A stretch of 64,000 nucleotides of DNA from Ostreococcus mediterraneus (lineage: Eukaryota; Chlorophyta; Mamiellophyceae; Mamiellales; Bathycoccaceae), in NCBI GenBank assembly GCA_012295225.1, contig WMKK01000022.1, positions 124,001-188,000 on the forward strand. The letters are read 5' to 3'. The notes under the pieces are model-generated. The model saw only the letters and a list, made by a program, of their open reading frames with translations. It did not search any database and was not told where the DNA came from. Shown piece after piece: positions 32,555-45,793 of this stretch. Within the stretch, counting starts at the first letter, position 1; the number at the start of each line of letters is the position of its first letter. The translations under genes were made by a program, and so were the position numbers.

Positions 32555-34645
32555 GTGGTTCGTGTTAGCACATTTCGTTCGAGTTTCGCGCGAGATCTAT
32601 TTTTGGGAGACGAAACGACGAGCGTTGCGACCGAGATCATGTTTCTTGCGAATGACATCGCTGCGATCGCTAAATTGGGCGAGATCACTCCCGTAAACAC
32701 TGTGGATTTTATTGATTTATTCAGCGAAGCATTGATCTACCGACTTAAGTCGTCGGCAGGCCAGGGTAAGCGAAAACAAGACGCATCCAAAGCCGCACTC
32801 GCGGCCGCGGACCTTCTCGAATTTGTTATCGATTCAAGATTTAGATCTGAGTCGATAGGGTTAAATGAGATTAAAGCGGCAGTTCAATCCGTCGATCCTC
32901 AAGTCAGGCGGAGTATTAATTTAACAAGGTTATGTTCGTCTATATATGAGGTCAATGATCAAGCTCCGATCGCGATAATACCAGGACCTCCGGCAGTTGG
33001 ATTACCCGGGAACGTACCTGCGCAGCCTCCCATCGATAGGGTGCTTGCTACCCTCGGAAATATCCATCCCGGATGTGCCTTAGTACGATTGGAGGACGCC
33101 GACCGTGAGCTGGCGGAGTCAATATTCGAACTCAGTTCAGAAAAAGGGTTTCCTGAGAAACAAAAGTTCATCATCCACAACGCAAGAAGCTCCAAGTGGT
33201 CTGGAGTGGAGTTGTTGGACAGACTGTTCCAGGACGTAGACCCATTTGTTACTTTGTCTACTCTATTGGAGAACAAGTTTCATAATGTCGCATACAAGGG
33301 TCCAGGCGAGATGGTCACATTCTTTTCAGAAAAGAGAAAATGTTTTGAACGCCTACCCAAGGCGACTATGATACGCCGACAAAGAACCGAAATCTATGTT
33401 GAAAGTAAATAACATCACCACCAAGAGCTTTAAAAGGAAGAATGGGAAAGGGGGAGCAAAGTGCTACAATTGTGGTGAACCTGGTCATCGATACTGGGAC
33501 TGCTCCAAAGAACTCAAGCCCGAATTTCAGAAGAAGGTTGATGCATTTAACACGAAGCAGAAGAAGCGTAAGACGGAGTGATGGTCTGTCCTCGGGGTTG
33601 AGTCAAAAGACGCATTGCAAGCATCAGGTGCTAATCACATGATTATGGATACTGGCGCATCCGTCAGCATAGTCATGGACTGCAATAAAATTAACAGCGT
33701 GATTCAAATACCCGAGGAAGTACTCACAACCATAAATGGAAATACATCTGTAAAGTGCGCAGGGTATGCGACAGTTACTCTGCAGGACACAGAAGGTGAG
33801 TTATTTGATTTTACCTTTGAGGCAAGATGTGCGCCAGGTGCAAAACTCCCAGGAGCGGGCATTCTGAGTTGCCCAGCTATCTTGGATAGTTGCAAGGATT
33901 GCAAAATGTGTCTTAGCCGAAAAGAAGGATTTATAACCTTGCCAGATAAGCAGGGAAGATTGAGGTCAGTTGCGATGCAGGTCACTGAAGGTGGTTTGCC
34001 GGAATTGAAAATATTCAACAAACAGAAGGTATGCTTGATATCTGCAGAAACGAAAGTTCTGCATGATACATTGGGCCACCTATCTCATTGTAGAATCATT
34101 CACGCTATCAATGAAGGATGGATCACTGGGGTAGATGCCAAAAGGGTATCACCTGAATTAAAGGAACTCACCAGCGAGTGCTATCCGTGCAAACTAGGGC
34201 AAAACAGGAACCGCACACACGGGAGAAGAGATTCCCGACGTACTATGCAACCATTGGAGTTGATTCATTTGGATGTGTGTTTTGGTCCTCCCAGAGGCTC
34301 AGTAGTTTGTGAAGTTGTTGATCATGCCTCTGCACTAGTGATAGCGGATGAGGCGACGAGATTCAACTTTGTGTACGGCGTGGATGGTAACGTGAGAGAA
34401 AGAACAGTAAAGGGGCAGTCTCTCCGAAATGCTTTGATTGAACTAAAGAGAGATCTAGCGAAGATCCATGATTGTCGGAGGCAGTCAGGTATAAATATTG
34501 TGCTCCACATACGAGGCGTGCATACAGACGGCGGCAGCGACATCGCTGCAGTGTTCAAGGAATTTTGCACTGAAAATGGCATAAACTTTACGACCTCGGA
34601 TGTCAATCATCCTTGGCAAAATGGGTTAGCTGAGAGGTCAGTGCA
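32555..34645 (+). other. Copia-1 gag, protease and integrase (first part)
   Basis: Fossil element part. Gag-like helical sequence is followed by one CCHC zinc knuckle near 33460-33500, an aspartic protease motif near 33645, the integrase HHCC zinc region near 34060-34190 (HDTLGHLSHC...CYPCKLG) and part of the catalytic core with 'HLDVCFGP' and 'HTDGGSD'. The nested gypsy element begins at 34646. Confidence 0.8.
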
Positions 34646-34782
34646 TGTTTGGAGTAAGACCAAATTAAGATAAAGTGTGTAAAATTCTGAGGTCTTATCA
34701 AAAGTAGGACTACGATATAGCTAGAACCTTTACATTGGTAGAATCATCAGGAGATCGCTCAAAAGAGCGTATTCTATTAACA
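34646..34782 (-). repeat. Gypsy element LTR (left, 3' in element orientation)
   Basis: 137 bp, identical by eye to 42574-42710. Unusually short for a chromovirus. Confidence 0.9.
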
Positions 34783-34794
34783 CTCCTCCCTGTT

Positions 34795-37700
34795 TTAAGA
34801 AGGCGTCAGGGACCAATCGAAAGGATGGTCGACCAGACACACAGGATAACATTGAATCTGATTGATAGACACCCATTTACGTAATGGTGAAAGATCAGGA
34901 AGTTCGAGATATAAACAACTAACTGCATGTTCGAAAAGAATTTGTAACAGTCGTGGTGGTACTGTCATGGATTGTTCAACCGGAGTACCGGGAGTACCAT
35001 CTCGACTCGGTCCAGATTGGGCGGTAGTTGAGTGTCGTACTTCGATAAGTCGCTGTAAACAAGGAGTCGTTTTACAGCTTTTCAAATCCAATACAGATAA
35101 GTCCAGGTTAGACCATATAGAAGTAGGTTTGCAATACGCGTAACCGTAACGGCAATACGTAATCTCATTACGAAGAGCACTCCAATCCTTCATACAATTT
35201 TGATGATGGAGAGCGAATTTCCCAGAGGCTTGATTTTCCATGAACCACGCGGGAGGGTCTAGATAAGTCAGAAATCGACGGGTGGTCATGATGAGTTTAT
35301 TTGCCAAGTCAATGTGTCTTTCACGGCTTGTCAACGCCGGCGAGTATTCCGTACAAGGTGGACTGAGCCATACAATATCAAAATAATGCGTTGGAAAAGG
35401 AAATTCAGCATTGGACCAAGTCTCCCATTTAAGTATATCCAATACATAATCAGGATCGTACTTGGCGTTTATGTCAAAGGTGATAAGTTCTACCTTATCT
35501 AGTAAGTGTAACGACGTAAGCATTTTTGACACGCTTTTCTTTCCAGAGAATCCTACAAGAATGCGGATCTTTCTTGATTTCTCCTTACGGGTAGATAGTA
35601 AGTTCAATACAAGATTATCCAGGCCAGGTGTTGTAAGGCGTGTATTCAGGGTATTTGATGTCATTTTGTCGAAACAGCCAGGTAAATATTTGATGAAACG
35701 TCCGTGATCGCCTCGCCTGTTAATCCATGAATATTCAATTTGTTGTTGTCCATTTTCATCCTTGAATAGTCGACATTCTGTTACGAAAGCTCTTCTAGAT
35801 TTCAGATCACTTTTACATTTCCTCCCCTTTTGAACATGTGCGGGGTTTTCACGGTACAAACGCCGTAAGAGAAGGTCTTCAACGCTCGGATTGTCAGGTA
35901 TCGGTGAACGTAAGGAGTCACCATGTCCAAAGGTACTATCCAAATATTTAGTCAGACTATCGAATCGTGCTGCAACATAGGTGTTGAATCTAATAAACTC
36001 GTTTCCATGTATCCATTCATCTGATACGACACCTTCTTCGTTCCATTTGACGCGATATTCAGGAAATGTAACAGAATTCGCACCGGTAGTAAAACGATGA
36101 CCAAGGATTTCGATGTGTCTCTCAACAGATACAAATGGTAGGGTAGATTTGATGCCTCTAATGGTACCAGAGTCAGATTTTCGTGGAAAGTGGTGTTCCT
36201 CTTCATCCGGTGTCATGGTGAGACGTTCCAGGGCTTCTTGTCGTAACCGGCGATTTGCAGATCGAGTAGTTACCGTGGGCACGACGTCAGAGGTATCCAA
36301 TGTGGAATCCATATCGTCTGAAGTTGTATGGTCACTAATATCAGCTGGGATGGTGTCAGTGTTCAGAGAGTCGGAGGTTCCAACGTCGGAATCATAGAGA
36401 TCAGGTTCTTCACGTTCATGGAACGACGAAAGATGACGTCCATTTATAGGCATCGTACAGGACAAGGGAGGTGATGTGGATCCATGTTGAGGCGTGGGGT
36501 CCACAAAGTAGGTATTCATATGTCCTTTTGAGATGATGCGGTATGGTCCATCCTTGGTTGGTTCAAGCTTCGAAAGTTTCTTTCCGTGAGTTTTCGCTCC
36601 TGCTCGATTATCGTACCATACCAATTCGTTCGGCGCGTAGAAGTTTGGCACGGGGGATTGTGCTAACCGTTTCAAATAACTCTGATCGTTATAGAGTCGC
36701 AGAGTGGATCGTGCGAGCTTTATGGCTTTCATGTATGAATTCAGATATGTGAGAGCAGTATTATCCTTATCACCCAAACTCGGCTTGGATATCTCGTGGA
36801 AGAGTGCTCCAATGGGGATGGAAGGACTTCGACCTGTTGATAATTGAAACGGGGTATATCCACCAGTTGAGGTTCGGGGAGAGTCATTCAACGCGAATTC
36901 TACTGCTGGAAGTAACACATCCCACTCTTCTGGATAGGTCGCCGCATATTTTCGCAGTGCGTGTATGACGTCTTGATTCTTTCGTTCGACCAGTCCGGCT
37001 GTCGTGGGTGTCTCGGCCGAACTCATGTTCCGTTTTATGTGTAATGTCTCCAGTAGTCTTTTATACACATCTGAATCGAATTGAGGGCCTTTATCTGAAA
37101 TGATACGTGTAGGAAAACCCCATTTAGAAACCACGTGTTGGAAAAGGATTGAACATAGTCGTTCAGCGGTCGTCGATGATGTCGTGGGAACGAGGATACA
37201 ACGACCTGTGAGAGCATCGACGATGACCCATACTCCTGTATTTCCAGAGTGAGTAGGAGTCAGGCGGACCTCGTCGATTGCGATAACTTCGAAGGCGTGA
37301 TTCGGAGTACTAAACTTGAAAGGGATTACGTTCTTCCTGCGATTTATGGCGCATCGGGCGCATATGTCGCATGTGCGTACGAACTTTTCCACGTGTACGG
37401 ACATATTATCCCAGAAAAAGAAACGCATGAGTTTATCCAAGGTAGCTCTAGCGTTAGCATGAGCTGTTAGCATGTCTTCATGAGCTAAAGATATGAGCAG
37501 ATGATGGACATGTAGAGCTTGGCTTGGTATGTAGAGGACCGGATGAGATCCTGGCACGTCCGCTCTGCGTTTATATACTAAATCGTTCGTTGCGTATAAT
37601 CCATCCAGATGTTCCCCAGACAATACTTGACGGCTTAGATCGTCCTCTAACAGTGCGTCTTGAATCAGATTCTTGAGTTCGGGAGTGACGTCGAGATGAG

Positions 37701-38382
37701 AATATACACCGATAGAGGTACTGGCGGAATCCCAAGTCGGCACCGAACGTGAAATGGCATTCAGGTATGTCCAAAGAGAATATACATTGGCTGTTCCGGT
37801 CTTTGTGAATTCATGGCGTAGGAAATCGTCGTCTGATGAACATTCTCTTGCCAGTAGCTGATCTCTGTTTTCCAATGGAATATCCGTGTTCGTCAGGATG
37901 GAATATAACGCTTCTAACTCCGGGGTGCGCTCGAAGCGGGATTTAACGTTGTCCGACTCGTCGTTTCGTGACAAAGCGTCAGCCACTACTAGATCCGCGC
38001 CCTTTGTCCACACCATTTCCCATTGCACTTCGTTCAGCACTTGATACAGCCACCGGTGCATTTTATCGCTCAAGTGCGTTTGTGTTCGTAAGGCAAGGAG
38101 CGGTTTGTGGTCGCCTCGGTAGATTACCTTCTGTCCACGAAACAGGTGCATATACTTCTTCACGATATACACCAGAGCGAAGAGTTCACGTTCATGGGTT
38201 GGCCATCTTTGTGCTGTTTCCGGGAGTTTGTGGCTCACATATGCAACGACTCGGTCGGCATTCTCGATGTGTTGCATGATTGCTCCTCCTACGCAATATC
38301 GTGAGGCGTCGGCTTCGATGATGAATGGTACGTCGAGCCGTGGGGATATCACAACATTATCAGAAGTGAGGGCTTTCTTCAA
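34795..38382 (-). other. Gypsy RNase H, integrase, chromodomain and C5-methyltransferase-like domain
   Basis: Fossil element part, about 1195 residues. RNase H (EADASRYCVGGAI) and a gypsy integrase with HHCC zinc region (HHLLISLAHEDM...CDICARC) and catalytic core (IDEVRL, ISDKGPQFDS, TAGLVERKN) come first. A chromodomain-like stretch lies near residues 745-800 (YRVKWNEEGVVSDEWIHGNE). Near 940-1130 is a Rossmann-like domain with ILVGFSGKKSVS, then DIVWLSPPCTEYS (PPC near 1007), WFMENQASG and TYCRYGYAYCKPTSIWSN. Order and spacing match motifs I, IV, VI and the later conserved part of phage/algal cytosine-5 methyltransferases. A methyltransferase tail after the chromodomain is not part of a standard chromovirus. 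Confidence 0.75.
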
Positions 38383-39227
38383 TTTCTCAAACGCTTCGTT
38401 CTCTGCATTGTTCCAAAACTTTTCGTAGTCATGATTTCGGCGTAATTCGGTATCAGTCTGTTATAGTAGTTTGCGAGGCCGAGAAACTGTTGCAATTGCT
38501 TGTTTGATCGTGGTGTTATCCATGAGCTTATTGCTTCGGTTTTGCTGGATTGAGCACGTATCTCACATACACCGTCTGACAATTTTATCTTATGGCCGAG
38601 GAAATCCGCTTCAGTTGTGAATAAGTGTGATTTTGACGCTTTCACGCGTAGGCCAGACTTCTTCGCGGTGCTGAAAAACTGAGAGAGGTGATCGAGATGT
38701 TCCTTGTGTGAGCGCGAATAGATCAGGATGTCGTCCAAATAGACCACCATGTGTGAGTTAATCGAGTCCCGAAAAATCCCATCCATGAAATTTTGGAAAG
38801 CCGAGGGTGCGACGCACAGTCCTTGGGCCAAAACGAGAAACCGCCATGCGCCCAGAGGAGTGGTAAACGTCGTCAGATCTTTCGACTCCTCGTCTGCCAT
38901 AAGCATGTTATTATACCCATCAGTCAAATCAAAAAGGCTCATTATTCTTGCGCCCGATGCACCGATTGCGTCTAAAGCTTGTTCGCAACTCGGTAAGGGA
39001 TAGTTATTCGGCACCAACTTTGAGTTCAGATCTCTGTAATCCACGACTAATCGCCACTCCCCTTTTACCTTTTTGGCCACGAGCATTGCTGGGGAGGCAT
39101 AGGGCGCTGTCGAAGGTTCGATCAGTCCTTTCTCTTGGTATTCCGCCAGTAGAGATTTCAGAAAAGTGAGTTTTCCGGCATCCATACGGTAGAAACGCGC
39201 TGCGACAGGGTTCTTTCCTTCTGTCAA
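38379..39227 (-). other. Gypsy reverse transcriptase
   Basis: Fossil element part. Typical Ty3/gypsy reverse transcriptase: 'YRDLNSKLVPNNYPLP', 'FDLTDGYNNM', 'FLVLAQGLCVAPSAFQNFM' and the catalytic VVYLDDILIYS, followed by the connection region toward RNase H. Confidence 0.85.
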
Positions 39228-42196
39228 GGTAAGTCTACATCTTGGTAATGTCTTAACATATTCGCTGATGGATGCTCGAGCGGGAGAGATAACATCATGA
39301 TTCCCTGTCGAGCGGGAGAGATAACATCATGATTCCCTGATAGGATTTCTAACAGCCGCGTATTGTCCTCAGTACTCAGAGTTGACGACGGCATCGACGT
39401 GTTCATAAACGATTCTGCTATGGCACGTGTTGAGGGAATTCCTTCTAGCTCAATGTCTTTTACTTGGGCGGAGAAAAGGTGCTCCTCTACCTGCGCCTCT
39501 GTCGTCACTTCAAGGAAGACCATGTCAAAAAGGTGTGCACTTGTCAAGAGATCGGTGTGCGTATGACGGTCTGGCGGCTGTGTTGCGTTGTCGCAAGAGT
39601 CGAGATATGTTGAGACGATAGGATCAAGTCTGGAAGAATTGTCTCGTCCTGGGACGTGCCACGACAGGACATCGTCAGTGGTTGACTCAATCGAGTGTAA
39701 GCGGATATCATGGGTTGAATCACGAGGAATCCTCATACTGAAGAAAGAGATTATCCGTATGCTATCATAGTCTTTTGACGATTGTTCGTCAGCGTATCCG
39801 GTTGTGGTGATAACTTTACCTTGGATTTGAATATTTCCTGTAGAGTAATCCATGACCACTCGTCCATCCACGAGAAAATCTTCTCCGAGTACGACCTGAA
39901 TGTCGGGTAATCGTATAACTCTGAAATCGCTTGGCACAAAGGTACCGTGTATCTCGATGTTTATTTTTACGATGTGTGAAGATCGCTCGGTGGATCCATT
40001 TGCCATGGCGACTATGACTTCATCGACCGGGAAGCGTCGTAAGCCGAGAGTATCCACGACCGATGAGTCTATGAAGTTCGCGGCGGCACCTGAATCCAAG
40101 AGCATCTGAAAAGGGGATCCATTGATGTTTCCTTGTACTTTCGCGAAGGATTTATTTCGCCGTCGACCATCTCGTGTTTTGTTTAGCGCAGGGGATGTAG
40201 TATGAGCTACCTCATCACCTGCGCTCATTAAAAAAAGCGAGTCAGTACTTGGCGCGTCAACGGATTCCAAGACCCACAGTTCTTCGACTTCCATGAGAAG
40301 GTCTGCATCGTCGAGTTCGTGGATGTCACGCATCGTAACCGTGGCAAGGCGTTCCCGTGCACGTTGGAACGTGGCTCCACCGTTACGTTGAGATTTGTAA
40401 AAAGCGGATCGGGAATCCGTTATTGTCTTGATCAACCCGGATTTTGTTCTCGGGGAAGATGCCCAGAAGTCTTTGACCAGGTTAATTGTCATGCCACGGG
40501 GCCCAGCTGATGCACGCGTAATGGCGGAGTCGAAATTGATCGTATTCTCGGGCGCGTTGCACTCTCGGTAAGCGTGTCCCTCTTTGCCACACACGAAGCA
40601 TACCATCGGGGCCCGTTCACTTTGTGCAACTGCACACATGGTCACATTCTGGGTTCCTTCTTGGTCTGAAATGGCTAACAAGTTCGAGGACGGAATCGCT
40701 TGCGTAGTTTGTGACCATGATCGATCAGCCTTGTTATTGATCAACTTGGTGTTCTGCGCAGCAACTTGTAGTTTGTCACCATACTCACCAAGTTCATATA
40801 TTTTCGATTCAATCGCGTGTGCAGTTGCGACGACATGTAGAGAGGTGCCCAGCTGTCTTACTTGACCGTCAGGCCCGGTGAGCTGCAACTTATTCGAGCG
40901 TTTCAACGAGGTTATGTCTGAGGAGAGGTCAGATTGCCATTTGATAAAGAAAGGATCGACGGCGCTCGTTAGTCCTGTTGCGAACATCGAACCTTTGATG
41001 ACGTTCAAAAGTTTCGTCCAACTTGTTTCCTCATAAACCTTCGCCGTGATGTCGTCCGGGCACGTCTCGCCCATTTCTTCGACCGTCATCAACAGCGCCT
41101 TCCGCTCGGTAACCTTTTCCTTGATGATGGTCGATAGGCGTTTGCCCTTCGCCGACGTTGGAGTCCATTTAAAGAACTGGAATTCCTCAATCGCTTGTAG
41201 AACGCTTTCCGCGCTAGAAAATTCCCCGTACACGAATTTAACGAATACGGAGTAATCTTCTAACGCGTCGTGACGCGCCCGCTGCACACGTATTACTGCA
41301 TTGGTAACACTAGATCGTTCGATTAAGCGACGGACAAACCCGATTCTGTCCGCGTCGCTCAAAGCAGCATTCGCTCGAAGAGCTAAAGCACGATCTTTGG
41401 CGTTTGCAAAACATGACTTGACGCGAGCGAAGAACGAGCGAAAATCAATGTCGTCGCCGCTTTCCTCCTTTCCCCCGAAGTGGGGAGCCATCGTTTTGAA
41501 ATTCTCCAGGTTACTCAGAAGACTTGCGGCTGAATTTCTCAACATTGTGATATCTCCATGGTTTGTTGTGTCACTGGTCGTGTCTGCTGAGGTTGCCAAC
41601 GAATTCACAAAAAACTCCGGGCGCGCATTTATCTGCGTTTCGAGCGAGGAGTACGTTCTCGTCAGTTCTTCGTACCGCGATGGCACTCCTGAATGTCGAT
41701 TGTCCTGATTCCAAGCCACGAGATTCAGCGCTTGTCGGATAGAGTTCAGAGCCATCCGTGCACAGGTCACCACTCTTGGCCAATGAACGTTTTGTGCTTC
41801 AGCGTATTGCTCTTCGTTGCCCCCGCTACGGGTGACCTGAAGAATGAGGTTTTCACGACCCATGGCCTCTTCCCAAGAAGACACTGCGTGGTCATAGAAA
41901 GTTTTCGAACGCGCCACGATACCACCCGGCGGACCCATATAGTCAGTCATTCGGTAGTCAGACGGTTGAGGTGTAGACTCCATGAGAGGTGGTAGAGGTG
42001 GGGTTGCCATTTGCTCGGTAGGGCCATCCGCGTCCGCGACGGCAGGTGTATCTTCGGATTCGATAATCGGCGCGGTTTGTTCGATAACCGGTGCGGCTTC
42101 TTCATCAAGCGTTGAACGTGTAGCGACCATTCTTATGTTGGTTAGTAGTAGGCGTGGTTCGTGTGAGTGCGACGTGAGCAACTCGGAATGGAGCAT
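39224..42196 (-). other. Gypsy gag and protease
   Basis: Fossil element part of about 990 residues: gag capsid-type helical region (about 100-480), CCHC knuckle CFVCGKEGHAYREC (about residue 535) and retropepsin motif LLDSGAAANFID (about residue 700), with a long tail toward reverse transcriptase. Confidence 0.85.
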
Positions 42197-42573
42197 CTCG
42201 ACGCGATTAACCTAGCCTCGGCGGCGGCGGCGGCGGTGCGACCAGCCATACGACGAGTCATGACTCTACAACGTGTCCCTTGTGGTCTGTACCTAGTTTA
42301 AGGCTATCAGGCTCACATTCTGAGGGGCAAATCACGCGATAGGCGCGCGCGAGGATTACGTGATGCGCGATGCGCGATGCACGATCTCCCTGAACTTCGA
42401 GTGTCGCAAACTGCACTCCGTGAGCCGGAGAATGCGTGAGGACTGTTCAGGCGGTGAAGCTTAGACTGAGCGTCTATACCCAGCGTCGGGGCAGGTCGGG
42501 TGCTCTGAGCCGGAGTGGTACTAGTACTTTCCCCTCCCGGTTTTCGCGTGTTTCACAAGGTGGGCGCCACCAG

Positions 42574-42710
42574 TGTTTGGAGTAAGACCAAATTAAGATA
42601 AAGTGTGTAAAATTCTGAGGTCTTATCAAAAGTAGGACTACGATATAGCTAGAACCTTTACATTGGTAGAATCATCAGGAGATCGCTCAAAAGAGCGTAT
42701 TCTATTAACA
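42574..42710 (-). repeat. Gypsy element LTR (right, 5' in element orientation)
   Basis: 137 bp direct repeat, adjacent to the primer-binding-like site at 42558-42572. The leader 42197-42573 is noncoding. Confidence 0.9.
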
Positions 42711-42715
42711 GTGCA

Positions 42716-45548
42716 AGCACTTAAGTATATAGCCAAAAAGCTTTTGCTGGCATCAGGAGTGCCGAGCGAGTTTTGGGTATACGCCATGAAACACGCGGCG
42801 ATGATTCGGAATGTTATTGGCATAAAGGTGCACGGGAAGGTGATATGCCCTTTCGCTGAATTACTCGGAAGATCGGTGAGCATTGAAGACCTTCATCCAT
42901 TTGGGTGCAGAGCATTTATGTCAAGAACTCAACTTAGCCAAAGTTTGAAAGCTATTAAAGACAAGACAAGATTACCAGAGTGGAAGCTGAATCAGTTACC
43001 GGTTTGGTTTCTAGGGTACGCAGAGGTCTGTCTAACCCCTAAGAAGTTCGTGGTTGTTGTGCCAAATACGGTGTTGCAAAGGGCAACCAATATGAAGGGC
43101 CACTTAAAATTTACCAGTGAACTTATTTTTGACCATAATGGTTATGCGCGCAACATTGACGCACAAAAGGCGAGCTTGAACGCCGACTTCAATAACCCGC
43201 AGGGCACACTCAACCGTTCAGACCTGAATGAATGGCTTGATGGCGTAGAGTCATCGGAGTTTGATGACATCGGTTCATCGGATTTTGAGTTAGATTGTGA
43301 TGTTAACCTCGACGGGGGTCCACACGTGCATCCGGTAGCCGAAGAAATTGTCAAGCAACGGGAACCAAAAGGGCAACCGTCATTGTCGACTGAACCTAAT
43401 CTCTTGGGGAAAGATGAAGGAGTCGACGTATTATTGTCAGCTGAACCTAGTCTCTCAGAGGGAGCCGAAGGAGTTGACGCAATTGAACCGTTTCAGGAGC
43501 GGGATGTAGTACCTCCTAGATGGCTTGAGCACGTAGAATCATTCCAAAATTCAGGTTGGGCGCCTACTGGGTATGCCATTGACTCCGAAACGAAGGAAGG
43601 AGGCATTGATGAAGGAAACGATCCAACTGCTGGAACTGATCAGCCAGCGGAAGGTGTCGAAGAGCTCATCAATCACTTCAGTAAGAGTGGTCGAGTATCG
43701 GAGCAAGATCTCCGGCTACACCACATGTTTCTAGTTGCCAAGTATGAGGTCGATGACCCACTGATACCTTTCGATATTCGAGGAGAATCTATACCCGTAG
43801 CACATGTTGTTTATGCCACTGCTGTGGCGCACATGGAGGACTACGGGAAGGTAGTTGATGAGTCGACAGTCGATTTCACACCATCCCGAGAGAAGGAGTT
43901 CAATGGGCTGCTAGAACAAACGCTGGAAGCAGTTGATATGAAGTCAGGAGCCAATATATGCGGCACGAAGTGGGTAGATAAAGTGAAACCAGATGGGACA
44001 TTGAAATCCAGGCTTGTAGTGCAGGGATTCACCCAAGTGTGGTTAAAGGACTACCATGATACGTTCAGTGCAGTCGCGACGCTCACGACCTTCAGACTGC
44101 TGATTAATTTAGCTGCGATCCTCGGATGGGTGGTATACACCATAGATGTATCTCAAGCGTACACGCAAGGTGAACTGCATGAGGAAATATTTATCCGGGC
44201 GCCAGCAACACATCCACTTCCAAAAGGGAAGGTATACAGGCTGCGAAGACCGTTGTATGGTACTAAGCAGGCTGGCAGGTGTTGGTACCTGCACGTTACA
44301 AAGACATTGAGACAGATGGGATTGACACAGGCGTCAAAGGACTCATGCCTTTTCATTCAAAGGACAAAGTCTGGAGCGCCTGAGTTGTTGATTTCAGTGC
44401 TTGTTGATGATTTGATGATCATAGCCGAAGAAGAGACAATGGTGAAACAATTCCACGTAAGATTCTCAAAAGTGTACAAGGTATCTCAATTTGAACAGAT
44501 TAAAGTGTACAACGGCATAGAGATCACACGTAAAAGCAAGCACATTTATGTCCTTAGTCAACATTATGCGATATCCCAGTTCCTAGCGAAGTGTGCGGTA
44601 CAAGATGTGAATCCTTGTGATAGTCCGTTGCTGCCGTCAGACACGTTTGTACTAGGCGAAGGGGGTGAAGCATGCAATCATAGTGAAAAAGAGCTATTCC
44701 AGAGTATTTTGGGATCACTCAATTGGTTCAACATAGCCTCCAGGCCTGACCTTGCCGTAGCGTGTAGCTTAGCGGGTCGAGTAGCGAGTCAACCAAACAA
44801 GAAGCAGTTCAAGCAATTGACTAGAATAGTTGGATACCTCAAGAGACACTCAGCAAAAGAGTTGACATATGATGGCTCAAAGTGCAAGGGTGTGGTGAGG
44901 TTGTATGGATTCAGCGACTCAGATTGGGCGGGGCAGCGCATGTCGAAAGACCCGAGTGATAGGTGTGGTAGGAAATCAACTTCAGGATATATATCATATT
45001 CCTGTGGACCCACAAACTGGAAGAGTAAGCTCCAAAATATTCCAGCGACCAGTTCTGCTCAAGCGGAGTTTATTGCCATGTATGAAGCGGCTAAGGACCT
45101 ATTGTTCCAGACATTGTTGTTGAAGGAAATAGGAATCCATATCGTTCGAGTGCCACTGTTTTGTGACAACACGACCACCATCAAACAGATGATGGAAACG
45201 ATGTCGTCTAAGTCAAACAAACACATGGAGATCAGATACGCCTGGCTCCAACATTATGCACATCGCGAAGGATACATTCAACCTTTCAATATAGCTTCAG
45301 GTGACAACGTGGCAGACTTGTTGACGAAAATTCTACCTCTGTGCAAAGTTAAGCGAGAGGGGCTCTCGAATCATTTCAATATTCTCTGTGAGCAGATTTT
45401 CTCAGGAGACATTCAAGGATATATTGACGCGAGAATGAAAGAAGGTATGGTTCGCGGAGATAAGTTGAACACGTATGAACACTACCTTAAATCGGTCGAA
45501 CAAAATGAAATCCAACCTTTCAGAAGCAACAGCACTAGTCAAGGCTAA
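42716..45548 (+). other. Copia-1 integrase end, reverse transcriptase and RNase H
   Basis: Fossil element part. It contains the copia-type C-terminal integrase region, an Asp/Glu-rich linker, reverse transcriptase (KWVDKVKPDGTLKSRLV... and the YVDD-equivalent VLVDDLMI near 44400) and a copia RNase H (GYISYSCGPTNWKSK, SSAQAEF near 45000-45070). No methyltransferase-like domain is present in this element, unlike the other two retroelements. Confidence 0.85.
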
Positions 45549-45617
45549 TGAGAACTAGTATGAAGTTCATCTTGCACGAAGAAGAGCGGTTAAAGACTAG
45601 TGAAGGCTAAGGGGGTG

Positions 45618-45793
45618 TGTTGCGGGCTAAATATGATTGTATAGCCTTCCCGTGTCTTGAATAAGTGATGAGTTATGACTCATGACGTGTAGACTCTAGT
45701 TAGAGTCAACAGGCTCGCTATTTTTAATCATCATCAGATCTTTACGCATAGAACGCGCTAAGCTGCGACCACCAATTGGACCTTAAGCTTACA
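45618..45793 (+). repeat. Copia-1 right LTR
   Basis: Direct repeat of 32327-32502, preceded by the purine-rich AAGGGGG tract and followed by the CCGGC duplication. Confidence 0.9.

Larger units (their letters stand above)
34646..42710 (-). mobile_element. Ty3/gypsy chromoviral element with methyltransferase-like domain, nested in Copia-1
   Basis: 137-bp LTRs (34646-34782, 42574-42710; TG...CA) appear identical, and a 5-bp duplication GTGCA flanks the element (34641-34645, 42711-42715). In element orientation a TGGTGGCGCCCACC primer-binding-like site follows the upstream LTR and an AAAACAGGGAGGAG purine tract precedes the downstream LTR. Parts: gag-protease (about 42.2-39.2 kb), reverse transcriptase (39.2-38.4 kb), RNase H, integrase, chromodomain and a cytosine methyltransferase-like domain (38.4-34.8 kb). 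Identical LTRs imply a very recent insertion, later than Copia-1. It looks close to whole, with perhaps one break. Confidence 0.9.
32327..45793 (+). mobile_element. Copia-1: Ty1/copia LTR retroelement with a nested gypsy insertion
   Basis: 176-bp LTRs (32327-32502 and 45618-45793) begin TG and end CA, and the element is flanked by a 5-bp duplication CCGGC (32322-32326, 45794-45798). A purine tract precedes the right LTR. Parts in + order: gag region (about 32.55-33.58 kb, CCHC knuckle CYNCGEPGHRYWDC), protease (MDTGASVS) and integrase (about 33.6-34.65 kb), then after the nested element the rest of integrase, reverse transcriptase and RNase H (about 42.7-45.55 kb). The order protease-integrase-RT-RNase H defines Ty1/copia. 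The LTRs differ at about one position by eye, so the insertion is young. It is broken by the nested element and by perhaps one or two other breaks. Confidence 0.9.

Noticed and set aside
34641-42715. 137-bp direct repeats first read as an unusually long target-site duplication of Copia-1 sequence
   Set aside because: They begin TG and end CA, adjoin a primer-binding-like site and a purine tract, and have their own 5-bp GTGCA duplication, so they are short LTRs.
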